Below, piece by piece: positions 1 through 6,498 of a DNA stretch of 9,364 nucleotides. Position numbers and translations under genes: made by a program. This stretch comes from Anaerolineae bacterium (GTDB lineage: Bacteria > Chloroflexota > Anaerolineae > 4572-78 > J111): contig JAGRBY010000257.1 of the NCBI GenBank assembly GCA_020433835.1, positions 1-9,364 of the forward strand. Direction: 5' to 3'. Below the pieces are notes generated by a model. It worked only from the letters and a program-made list of their open reading frames with translations. It made no database searches and was not told where the DNA came from. Position 1 is the first letter of the stretch. The number at the start of each line of letters is the position of its first letter.

Positions 1-73
1 GCTTTTATTTACATTGCTATGACCCGTCTCATGTTACGCAGGCTTGCTCCTAAATAACCTTTTAAAACAGTTT
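1..73. other. Region downstream of the RecA/ImuA-like gene, no gene supported
   Basis: On the minus strand this is the sequence just after the stop of the RecA/ImuA-like gene. A GGAG-like element (minus TTTAGGAG) lies about 14 nt before an ATG at 32-30, but that frame closes after seven codons (MRRVIAM, stop at 11-9). No other frame stays open from a start codon to the window edge. In ImuA-ImuB cassettes a Y-family polymerase gene would follow here. The sequence neither shows nor excludes one further left. Confidence 0.4.
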
Positions 74-859
74 CTAAAGCTTCTGTCCAAAATCGAACTT
101 GATCCGAACATCGGCCCCTTTGCCCGCTACCCCAAACTGATTTTTGATGACCGTCAATGTGGCCTTATAAGCCGTTGCCAGGCTCTCTTTATGAGTCCAG
201 CTTTCGTTCTGAACCCACAGTCGAATATTCGCAATCTCAGAAAGGGGAAAACCGGCCGGATAGTTTAAGGGATTAAAGGCATCTTCTTCAGAGGGGGTGG
301 TTATAAAAAGGAAGGCACTCTCTGAGGTGCGGGTAATAAGGTGCAGCCGTCGCAGTAAAATCCGAAGTGAGTCTGGCTCGACATTGCTGAGCAGATGGTT
401 TACGCTGCCCATGACAACCGTTATAAAACGGGCATGGCGACTGGCACTTTCCAGCGCGGTTATGGCAGCAAAAATCGTGTCCGGCTGCGTTAGAAGTAGT
501 TGTGGAGCCACAAGCCCGCACCGTTCGGCCTGGTAAACGTCAAACGTGCGGCTCAAATCGATAATCATTGCCACCTCCTGTTGTCGCTGTACCTTGGCAG
601 CAATGCGGGCGGCAATACTGGTCGGCCCGCCGCTAATGGGGGTAACGCTGGGGCCAATAAGTTCGGTAATTGTGCCTAACGGCAGGCCACCGATATCCAA
701 AGCCCGGTCAAGAGGCCGTAATCCGGTCGATTGCACCGGGATATTCTCCGGATTTGGATGTTTTCGCATGAGAGCTGCCTGCTGGGGTGAAGGCTCGGCA
801 AAAATGCGGGCAACACTCTGAATAACTTGTTTTATTTTCCTCGTACTTTGGGCTGCCAC
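74..859 (-). CDS. RecA/ImuA-like protein with degenerate ATP site, SOS-controlled
   Basis: A 261-aa protein with the layout of a RecA core. Residues 44-69 (STGLRPLDRALDIGGLPLGT, then TELIG) match the RecA segment before the P-loop. 'TQPDT' at 124-128 matches the RecA 'SQPDT' region, and 'VIKNQFGVAGKGADVRI' at 237-253 matches the C-terminal 'vKNr..p.k..ei.i' strand. The P-loop itself is broken: where RecA has GPESSGKTT, this protein has GPSVTPISGGPTS (69-81) without the lysine. The Walker B-like strand FITVVMGSV (145-153) has Gly where RecA has Asp. ATPase activity is therefore unlikely. Family knowledge: RecA-like proteins without full recombinase function occur as ImuA in SOS mutagenesis cassettes with ImuB and DnaE2. 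The start is GTG with AGG 6 nt upstream; an ATG 16 nt further upstream is out of frame. The promoter carries an SOS box. ImuA is my best guess; a diverged RecA paralog of other role is possible. Confidence 0.75.
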   Translation of the reverse strand: MAAQSTRKIKQVIQSVARIFAEPSPQQAALMRKHPNPENIPVQSTGLRPLDRALDIGGLPLGTITELIGPSVTPISGGPTSIAARIAAKVQRQQEVAMIIDLSRTFDVYQAERCGLVAPQLLLTQPDTIFAAITALESASRHARFITVVMGSVNHLLSNVEPDSLRILLRRLHLITRTSESAFLFITTPSEEDAFNPLNYPAGFPLSEIANIRLWVQNESWTHKESLATAYKATLTVIKNQFGVAGKGADVRIKFDFGQKL

Positions 860-902
860 GCGATACCTGCCTCATTTTTTCTACTCGTCACAATGTAGTT
901 TT

Positions 903-932
903 ATTATATCAGAACGTATGTTCGGTTGTCAA
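903..932 (-). promoter_or_regulatory. Sigma-70-type promoter with embedded LexA (SOS) box
   Basis: Read on the minus strand, TTGACA (932-927) and TATAAT (908-903) are separated by 18 bp, both perfect consensus hexamers. Inside the spacer is GAACATACGTTC (923-912), a perfect GAAC-N4-GTTC palindrome that also fits the extended Gram-positive LexA consensus CGAACRNRYGTTC. A bound LexA would cover the RNA polymerase site. Expected transcription start is near 896, giving a leader of roughly 37 nt before the GTG at 859. The gene it controls is the RecA/ImuA-like one. Confidence 0.85.
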
Positions 933-1020
933 GAATGCATTTAGCCCTTTCGGTAGTAATATTTTCTTGAAAGCGATACGTAGGAACGGAAATTTAACAA
1001 CTTGGGCCTTTGCGTTTAAG

Positions 1021-1087
1021 TAATTGGGAAATAATAACTGGTAAGTGGTTATTCAATCTCCAGTCTCCAATTACCAGTTACCCACTA
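1021..1087. repeat. Fold-back of degenerate heptanucleotide repeats (locus 1)
   Basis: On the + strand 1021-1048 reads as four contiguous heptads of the TAATTGG/TAACTGG/TAAGTGG type, one of them (1028-1034) degenerate. After a 4-nt centre, 1053-1087 reads on the minus strand as five heptads of the same kind (TAGTGGG, TAACTGG, TAATTGG, AGACTGG, AGATTGA). The two arms are therefore inverted. They include a perfect 10-bp inverted repeat, TAACTGGTAA (1035-1044) and TTACCAGTTA (1071-1080). Short tandem heptamer repeats are known from cyanobacterial genomes; a related mobile or slippage-derived element is inferred here. A second copy of the architecture lies at 6412-6494. Confidence 0.7.
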
Positions 1088-1160
1088 CAACTTATCCGAC
1101 AGAATTGGGTAAGTTAATGAATACGCATTCCCTAACAACTTAAGTTATAGAAAGGATATT

Positions 1161-1691
1161 ATGATGCTGCGTCCATTGCTGTCAGTTTTGATTTTACCGT
1201 TCAATGTCATTATCATCATTCCCACGATAATGTACGCGCGATGCGGTCGTAAACCGGCATTACGACTTTTTAAACCGGCCTGGTTGACGATAACCCGAAC
1301 GGCAGGCATACTTCTTATGACTATTGGATTGCCGTTAATGTTTTTTACCATCAGAGATTTTGCCAAGATTGGCCAGGGAACCCTTGCTCCGTGGGATCCC
1401 ACCCGTAAGCTGGTGGTGACCGGCCCGTATCGATATGTTCGCAACCCGATGATCTCCGGCGTCATCTGCCTTCTGTTCGGCATCACCCTGGTGGCGAATA
1501 CGATTTGCCATTTGGCCTGGGCTACGGCCTTTACATTGATTAATGTCATTTACACGCCGCTGTCTGAAGAACCGAGCTTGGTTAAACGGTTTGGCAATGA
1601 TTATCAACTTTACAAGCAGCATGTACCGCGCTGGCTGCCGCGCTTAACGCCGTGGGAACAGCCCGACGCTGTGCATAGTCAGGAACAATAA
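1161..1691 (+). CDS. ICMT/PEMT-like membrane methyltransferase
   Basis: A 176-aa protein of the isoprenylcysteine carboxyl methyltransferase / phospholipid methyltransferase superfamily, integral membrane enzymes that use S-adenosylmethionine. The diagnostic GPYRYVRNPM is at 88-97, and the C-terminal motif EEPSLVKRFGNDY...YKQHVPRWLP spans 136-160. Both belong to the SAM-binding region of this superfamily. Hydrophobic segments at about 7-24, 45-64, 97-113 and 116-133 fit a four-helix membrane protein of usual length. The start ATG (first of two tandem ATGs) follows AAAGGA at 1151-1156. The methyl acceptor cannot be told from sequence: bacterial members act on lipids, small molecules or unknown substrates. 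The hydrolase gene begins 8 nt after its stop, so the two are probably cotranscribed. Confidence 0.85.
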   Translation: MMLRPLLSVLILPFNVIIIIPTIMYARCGRKPALRLFKPAWLTITRTAGILLMTIGLPLMFFTIRDFAKIGQGTLAPWDPTRKLVVTGPYRYVRNPMISGVICLLFGITLVANTICHLAWATAFTLINVIYTPLSEEPSLVKRFGNDYQLYKQHVPRWLPRLTPWEQPDAVHSQEQ

Positions 1692-1699
1692 AACAGAGA

Positions 1700-2470
1700 A
1701 TGTCCCATCATACTGACCTAAACCTCACCTACATCGGCCACGCCTCAATGCTCATTGAAATCGACGGCATTCGCCTGCTCACCGACCCGATCCTGCGGCC
1801 ACGGGTTTGGCACCTGCGCCGCCACTCTACAGCCATCGACCGCGCCTGGCATGAGCAGATCGATGCCGTGCTCATTTCCCACGCGCATTGGGATCATCTG
1901 GATATCCCCTCATTAAAAGTGTTGGATCGGAAAACGCGCTTGATTATGCCACATGGCCTGGCGGTGATACTGCGGCGGCACGGATTTCAGCATATCGAAG
2001 AGGTGGTCATCGGCCAAACGCTTACGATTGGCCCGGTTACGATTGAAGCGACGTATGCCCACCACAAAGGCAATCGACCTTTCTCCGGCACCATGGCCGA
2101 CTGCCTGGGCTTTGTCATCCACGGTCGGCAAAGCGTCTACTTTGCCGGCGACACCGATCTCTTTCCCGATATGGCCCAACTGGCGGACAAGCTTGATGTG
2201 GCGTTACTGCCGGTGTGGGGTTGGGGGCCAACTTTGGGGCAGGGGCATCTCGATCCGCACCGGGCGGCGCAGGCTTTGCAGTTACTGCGTCCGCGTCTGG
2301 CGATTCCTATCCATTGGGGCACCTACTTCCCCATCGGGCTAAAGTGGTTCTTGCCCCATTTTCTTACCGATCCCCCCCACAGTTTTGCCAACTTCGCCGC
2401 TACAATGGCCCCGGATGTCGAGGTTCAAATCGTTGCGCCCGGCAGCTCGCTGCGGGTGGGGCATGCGTAG
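1700..2470 (+). CDS. MBL-fold metal-dependent hydrolase (UlaG/NAPE-PLD type)
   Basis: A 256-aa cytoplasmic protein with the metallo-beta-lactamase fold. Metal ligands visible are HAHWDH at 61-66 (HxHxDH), a His in YAHHKG (121 or 122), Asp151 in GDTDLF and His205 in PIHWGT. The N-terminal TYIGHASMLIEIDGIRLLTD (10-29) is typical of the UlaG / N-acylphosphatidylethanolamine phospholipase D branch, as is the GHLDP segment at 182-186. Family members cleave phosphodiesters or lactones; the exact substrate here is not predictable. The Shine-Dalgarno sequence is weak (ACAGAG), and with only 8 nt after the methyltransferase stop, translation may be coupled. It converges with the patatin gene, stops 18 bp apart, and I see no hairpin terminator in that gap. 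Confidence 0.85.
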   Translation: MSHHTDLNLTYIGHASMLIEIDGIRLLTDPILRPRVWHLRRHSTAIDRAWHEQIDAVLISHAHWDHLDIPSLKVLDRKTRLIMPHGLAVILRRHGFQHIEEVVIGQTLTIGPVTIEATYAHHKGNRPFSGTMADCLGFVIHGRQSVYFAGDTDLFPDMAQLADKLDVALLPVWGWGPTLGQGHLDPHRAAQALQLLRPRLAIPIHWGTYFPIGLKWFLPHFLTDPPHSFANFAATMAPDVEVQIVAPGSSLRVGHA

Positions 2471-2488
2471 AAATTGATAACGTCGTTG

Positions 2489-4114
2489 CTACTCAAGCAC
2501 GGCCTTGATAGCGGGCAGCATTTCGTGGGCGGCTTCCTCACCGATGCGAATCAAACGCGCCGCATGCTCAAAATCGAGAGCGTGGCTGGCCGATACATGA
2601 TGTTGAATCAGCACATCAATATTGTCAAACTCTTTGCCGATGGCCTCGGCCTCCATCGCGCTGAAGACGTTGGAAATGGTCTGCATCATGGTTGGCATCT
2701 TGCGGGTATCAGCCTGATATGATTGCCCCATTGGCCGAACCACGCTGGAACCGATAACGATATCCGCTCCCCGGTTGCGCAGCACGCTGGCCGGCAGTGG
2801 GTTAACAATCCCCCCATCGAGATGATAGCGACCCTGATAGTACCACGGCTCGGTCAGCACCGGAATGCTAAGGCTGGCCCGAATGGCATCGGCCAGCGGC
2901 CCCGAGTCGAACACCACTTGCTCGCCGGTGTAGGCATCGGCCGAGATCATATAGATCGGCGTTGTTGTATCCTCAAAGTTTTTGTTGTCTACCCATTTTG
3001 CGATGAGCTTATCACGGGCAATGCGCCCTTTGACCAGAGCCGTGCGTGGCGGCAGGTTGAAATCCCAGTTTGAGATTTTTGTGGCCGCTTTCAACGCATC
3101 GGCAAAGCCAACCATCTGCTCGATGCTCCAACCCAGGGCGTACAGGGTCCCGAACAAGGCTCCGGCGCTGGTGCCGGCAATCATATCGATGGGAATCTTC
3201 TCTTCCATCAAAACTTTCATCACGCCAATGTGCGCCAATCCGCGTGAACCGCCGCTGGAGAGGGCCAGCCCAATGGTGCGATTGATCAACCGGCGGGCGA
3301 TGCGTGCCAAATCGACCGGCGTGCCGGCTGAAGTCCACAATTCACACGATTCTGGCGTCGAAAGCCAGGCCGGCGTGCGCCCCAGGCTCACCACCGTATC
3401 CGCTAAGTCGACAGCTTTTTGCGCTACGTCATTGTGTAAGTGGGGGATAAGCACCAAGATGTGTTTAAACATTTCAACCTGGTAACTCAGCTGCTCGGCC
3501 AGGGATTCCGGGGTTACATCGTGTGGGCGAATCAACATAACGCCGCGACTGAGCGGTACATCTACCGCGGCCTGGGCGTTGGGCAAAACCAACACCCCAA
3601 CGGGCGATTTCAGTTCGGCGTAAACAGCGTTAGCCAGTTCCAGGGCTTTCATGCCAAACACAGCGGTAATGCGCCGTCGATTGGTCAACTGTTTTTTGCC
3701 TTCCGTGGTTTTGACCAGCCGTTTGCTCATCTCGCGCATCATTTCCAGGGCAATTGAGGGGCGGGTCTTGATGAGGCGCTCGAAGTTTTTGCGGCTTAAA
3801 ACCCACATCTGGGCATCGAGCATAACCTGCAGCGTGGCCGACCGGGGGCTGTCAAGCAGCAGCGATATCTCGCCCACAAAGCTGCCCGGCCCCATAAAGG
3901 CGATGGTTTCCCGGCCATCCTCACCGACCACCGTAACCTGGCCCGACTCGATTAGATAGAGCGTGTCGCCGACATCCCCTTTTTTAAAAATGATGGTGCC
4001 TTTGGCATAACTTTCGCGATATAGCTGGGTGGCGATGAGTTCCAGATCATCATCGGCTAGGTTTCTAAAAAGCGGAATGTTTTTAAGCATTTCGATGGGT
4101 GGAAGTGGGTTCAT
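2489..4114 (-). CDS. NTE-like patatin lipase with cyclic-nucleotide-binding domain
   Basis: A 541-aa protein in three parts. Residues about 13-135 form a cyclic-nucleotide-binding domain with an intact phosphate-binding cassette: GSFVGEISLLLDSPRSAT at 78-95, with Glu82 and Arg91, the residues that normally hold ribose and phosphate. Residues about 148-275 resemble the linker domain of neuropathy-target-esterase-type proteins. Residues 280-460 are a patatin domain: oxyanion loop GGSRG (288-292), nucleophile Ser316 in GTSAG (314-318) and catalytic Asp433 in DGG. The expected activity is a serine esterase or lysophospholipase gated by cAMP or cGMP. No signal peptide or membrane helix is visible, unlike eukaryotic NTE with its N-terminal anchor. 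The ATG at 4114 lacks a clear Shine-Dalgarno sequence; Met9 is an alternative with no better site. Transcribed alone from the promoter near 4150. Confidence 0.9.
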   Translation of the reverse strand: MNPLPPIEMLKNIPLFRNLADDDLELIATQLYRESYAKGTIIFKKGDVGDTLYLIESGQVTVVGEDGRETIAFMGPGSFVGEISLLLDSPRSATLQVMLDAQMWVLSRKNFERLIKTRPSIALEMMREMSKRLVKTTEGKKQLTNRRRITAVFGMKALELANAVYAELKSPVGVLVLPNAQAAVDVPLSRGVMLIRPHDVTPESLAEQLSYQVEMFKHILVLIPHLHNDVAQKAVDLADTVVSLGRTPAWLSTPESCELWTSAGTPVDLARIARRLINRTIGLALSSGGSRGLAHIGVMKVLMEEKIPIDMIAGTSAGALFGTLYALGWSIEQMVGFADALKAATKISNWDFNLPPRTALVKGRIARDKLIAKWVDNKNFEDTTTPIYMISADAYTGEQVVFDSGPLADAIRASLSIPVLTEPWYYQGRYHLDGGIVNPLPASVLRNRGADIVIGSSVVRPMGQSYQADTRKMPTMMQTISNVFSAMEAEAIGKEFDNIDVLIQHHVSASHALDFEHAARLIRIGEEAAHEMLPAIKAVLE

Positions 4115-4149
4115 GGTTGCTGTTTACTGCCGGTTATACGGCTTAATCT

Positions 4150-4158
4150 ATTGTAACA
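4150..4158 (-). promoter_or_regulatory. Extended -10 promoter element for the patatin gene
   Basis: The minus strand reads TGTTACAAT, an extended -10 (TGn plus TACAAT), about 35 nt before the start codon. No good -35 is seen (TGTTCA at 4178-4173 is poor), which fits extended -10 promoters. The 13-base string TGTTACAATAGAT recurs upstream of hemW. Confidence 0.5.
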
Positions 4159-4195
4159 TACCCGATAATGAATGAACATCTGACTGTGGTACTAT

Positions 4196-4906
4196 TTATA
4201 TGTCAGAAAGTAGCCCGCGTGCTTGCTTAAACAGATCGTTCAGCATAGTTTGCGTTAGGCGGCCGGTGTTGGTATTTTGGCGGCTGGGATGATAGCAGGT
4301 TAGCAGGTGCGGCAGAGCAGGATGGGTTGCCGCCGGCGGATAATGGAGCGCATGCCCAAACTTGAGACGCGGAAACGTATAACCCAACGTGCCAACCATC
4401 CGGCGATAGCCATCGAAAGCAATCTGGCCCAGGGCAACAACCACCTCAAGCTGCGGCATCAATTGAAACTCTTGGGTTAGGTAGGGGCGGCACGTGTTTA
4501 ACTCGTCGGCGGTGGGTTTGTTGGCCGGCGGCACGCAGCGTCCTACGGCTGTGATAAAGGCATCGGTTAGCACCATGCCGTCACCACGGTGGCGCGAGGT
4601 AGGTTGACTGGCAAAACCGGCTTCGTACAGGGCTTCGTAGAGGAAATCGCCGGAGCCGTCGCCGGTGAAGACCCGCCCGGTGCGATTGGCTCCGTGAGCG
4701 CCCGGTGCCAGACCGATCACCATTAACCGCGCCTGATGATCGCCAAAGCCGGGTACGGGACGGCCCCAATAATCAGAATCGCGATAGGCGCGGCGCTTTT
4801 CGCGGGCTACCTGTTCGCGCCATTCAACCAACCGGGTGCAAGCCCGGCAGGTGATGATCGTTTCATTCAGCGCTGTCCATTGGGCAGCCGTATCGTCATT
4901 GGGCAC
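4196..4906 (-). CDS. Uracil-DNA glycosylase, family 5-like (UDGb), [4Fe-4S]
   Basis: A 236-aa base-excision-repair enzyme that removes uracil, and in family 5 also other deaminated bases, from DNA. Motif A is GLAPGAHGANRTGR at 65-78, followed by FTGDGSG (80-86). The GLAPxxHGxNRTGR form without the catalytic acidic residue is typical of family 5 rather than family 4 (GEAPG). Motif B is HPSRQNTNTGR (206-216). Four cysteines, C20, C23, C124 and C139, match the [4Fe-4S] ligands of families 4 and 5. The start is GTG, 3 nt after the hemW stop; its GGAG overlaps the last codons of hemW (minus 4916-4913, 6 nt from GTG), which points to translational coupling. Length is normal. Family 5 is favoured over family 4 by motif A. 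Confidence 0.9.
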   Translation of the reverse strand: MPNDDTAAQWTALNETIITCRACTRLVEWREQVAREKRRAYRDSDYWGRPVPGFGDHQARLMVIGLAPGAHGANRTGRVFTGDGSGDFLYEALYEAGFASQPTSRHRGDGMVLTDAFITAVGRCVPPANKPTADELNTCRPYLTQEFQLMPQLEVVVALGQIAFDGYRRMVGTLGYTFPRLKFGHALHYPPAATHPALPHLLTCYHPSRQNTNTGRLTQTMLNDLFKQARGLLSDI

Positions 4907-4909
4907 CGG

Positions 4910-6121
4910 TTACTCCACAAACTGAACCACAACTTGGTTGGCCAGAAATCGCCCCTGATGGGTTAGCCGCAAACGCGGGCCGGTGGGCGAGTCGATCCAT
5001 TCGGTGAGTTTGCGCTCCAGGCCGTAAGCCACAGCCTCAGCATAGTGCTTTTCCAGCGCTACCCCAAACCGCGCTTCAAACGCCTGGGCGCTAACCCCTT
5101 CGCGCACCAGACGCAGCCCGAGCATCATATGTTCGGCCATGGCAGTTTCGGGGGTGATGCTTTCAAACGTTTCTTCATCACGCGCCAACCCCAGTTGGCC
5201 GCCGGTATTGACCCGCCCCATATAACTTTGGGGGCGCTTGACATTGGCCCACCGCTGGCCGTTTATAGTGCCGAATGCCCCGGCCCCGATGCCCAAATAA
5301 GACTGATTGCGCCAGTAGATGAGATTGTGGGCCGAGGCCAGCGCCGGAGTTTGCCAATGGGGTTCGCCGTCATGTTTGGCCCAGTTGGAAATTTCATATT
5401 GCACGTAGCCGACCTTAGCCAGCATATCGATGGTGGCGGCGTACATGTCGGCGGCGATATCATCGTCCGGCTGCGGCACGTTGCCTTGCGTAACCTGGCG
5501 ATGCAGCGGCGTACCCGGTTCGATAATCAGGGAATAGATGGAAAGATGGTCAGGCTCAAGTTTGAGGGCTTCATACAGATTGCTTTGCCACTGCTCGAGC
5601 GTTTGATGGGGCAGGTTGAAGATAAGATCGAGGCTAAGGTTGTTGAAGCCGGCAGTCCGGGCATTTTCAACCGCTTTGCAAGCTTCGTGGCTGTTGTGCA
5701 GCCGGCTGAGGAATTTTAGCTCATAGTCGTTGAAGCTTTGTACCCCGAGCGACAGGCGATTGATGCCGCCCTGCCGCAGTTCACTCAAGTAACTCAGCGA
5801 CAACGTGCCGGGGTTGGCTTCGACCGTAATCTCGGCCTCAGGCTGGAGGTCAAAGGACTCTTTGACGGTATCGACCAACCTGACCAACTGCGCCGGGGTC
5901 AGCGTTGTCGGCGTGCCGCCGCCGAAGAAGATGGTGTTGAGCGCGGGCCGTTTCAACATAGCCCCGCTCTCGCGGATTTCACGGAGCAGGGCTGCCTGGT
6001 AACCGGCCTTGAGATCAGGGCCACCATCAACGTAGGTGTTGAAGTCACAATAGATACAACGCGTCGGGCACCAGGGAATATGGATGTACATACCAAGCGT
6101 TGGGGCGATATTTGTGTTCAT
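4910..6121 (-). CDS. hemW: Radical SAM family heme chaperone HemW
   Basis: A 403-aa radical SAM protein. The cluster motif is C18-x3-C22-x2-C25 (CPTRCIYCDF). HemN, the oxygen-independent coproporphyrinogen oxidase, has a further Cys two residues after the third; here that position is Phe27, which favours HemW, a heme-binding chaperone that delivers heme to membrane cytochromes. Other landmarks are GGGTP (67-71), EANPG (101-105), SLGVQSF (124-130), SLDLIFNLPHQT (163-174) and a C-terminal HemN_C-like region with YLGIGAGAFG. The start ATG has no strong Shine-Dalgarno sequence. It is the first gene of a pair with the glycosylase, transcribed from a promoter at 6165-6194. Many genomes label such genes 'HemN'; the coproporphyrinogen oxidase function is unlikely. 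Confidence 0.92.
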   Translation of the reverse strand: MNTNIAPTLGMYIHIPWCPTRCIYCDFNTYVDGGPDLKAGYQAALLREIRESGAMLKRPALNTIFFGGGTPTTLTPAQLVRLVDTVKESFDLQPEAEITVEANPGTLSLSYLSELRQGGINRLSLGVQSFNDYELKFLSRLHNSHEACKAVENARTAGFNNLSLDLIFNLPHQTLEQWQSNLYEALKLEPDHLSIYSLIIEPGTPLHRQVTQGNVPQPDDDIAADMYAATIDMLAKVGYVQYEISNWAKHDGEPHWQTPALASAHNLIYWRNQSYLGIGAGAFGTINGQRWANVKRPQSYMGRVNTGGQLGLARDEETFESITPETAMAEHMMLGLRLVREGVSAQAFEARFGVALEKHYAEAVAYGLERKLTEWIDSPTGPRLRLTHQGRFLANQVVVQFVE

Positions 6122-6164
6122 AGATGTTTACTTTAATAACCCGCATAGGCAGTATAGTACATCT

Positions 6165-6194
6165 ATTGTAACACATACCGGCTGAGGATTGTAA
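6165..6194 (-). promoter_or_regulatory. Promoter for the hemW-glycosylase pair
   Basis: On the minus strand TTACAA (6194-6189) and TACAAT (6170-6165) are 18 bp apart, and the -10 is extended by TG (TGTTACAAT at 6173-6165). The transcription start would be near 6158, leaving a leader of about 37 nt. The same TGTTACAATAGAT string precedes the patatin gene. Confidence 0.55.
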
Positions 6195-6411
6195 ATTCTA
6201 TCGGCGTGGCTGATGAAGAAACTTACGGCTAGCGGTGTCGAACGCTGCTCTCATTTGTGCATGCCGCCAAAGCAAGTCCGTCATGGGGCCGTATCGGGCA
6301 TTCATAGGTCGTGTGGGACAAGGTTACAACCGCCCGCGATTTAATCAGCGAGAACGTCACCTTTAGGCCGCAGGCACTTAAAGCGCAGATAGCCATTGAA
6401 TGACCTCGGTA
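6195..6411. other. Gene-poor stretch with two very short open frames
   Basis: No gene is supported here. Two short frames look protein-like but have no Shine-Dalgarno sequence and are too small to identify. One on the minus strand at 6198-6284 gives 28 aa beginning MTDLLWRHAQMRAAF. One on the plus strand at 6311-6403 gives 30 aa from a GTG (MWDKVTTARDLISE...). They may be relics of an eroded gene or mobile element. I found no tRNA-like clover-leaf or other recognisable RNA. Confidence 0.35.
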
Positions 6412-6494
6412 GGAGTAAGGAGTAGGGAGACAGGAGACGGGAGTAGGAAGTAAATGCTTTTTCCCTTGCTACCTACCCTTACCCCCTACCCCCC
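6412..6494. repeat. Fold-back of G-rich heptanucleotide repeats (locus 2)
   Basis: The + strand 6412-6453 is six contiguous heptads: GGAGTAA, GGAGTAG, GGAGACA, GGAGACG, GGAGTAG, GAAGTAA. After a short centre, 6460-6494 on the minus strand again reads as G-rich heptads of the GGGGGTA/AGGGTAG type. The architecture (inverted arms of heptads around a short centre) matches the element at 1021-1087 although the heptad sequence differs. The right arm carries minus-strand G-runs of 6, 5, 3 and 3, ending 5 bp after the stop of the unknown gene, so it would lie in the 3' part of that transcript. Confidence 0.7.
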
Positions 6495-6498
6495 TTTA

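Noticed and set aside
2982..3485. 167-aa ORF on the plus strand
   Set aside because: It is antisense to the patatin domain of the NTE-like gene and has no recognisable motif.
5045..5719. 224-aa ORF on the plus strand
   Set aside because: It lies wholly inside hemW on the other strand, whose protein has clear radical-SAM motifs. It is a codon-bias shadow.
4910..6121. HemN (oxygen-independent coproporphyrinogen III oxidase)
   Set aside because: The fourth Cys of HemN (CxxxCxxCxC) is Phe here, as in HemW.
6195..6411. tRNA gene suggested by a GTTCGA-like string on the minus strand (in GCGTTCGACACCGC)
   Set aside because: No 5-bp T-arm, acceptor stem or anticodon arm can be built around it.
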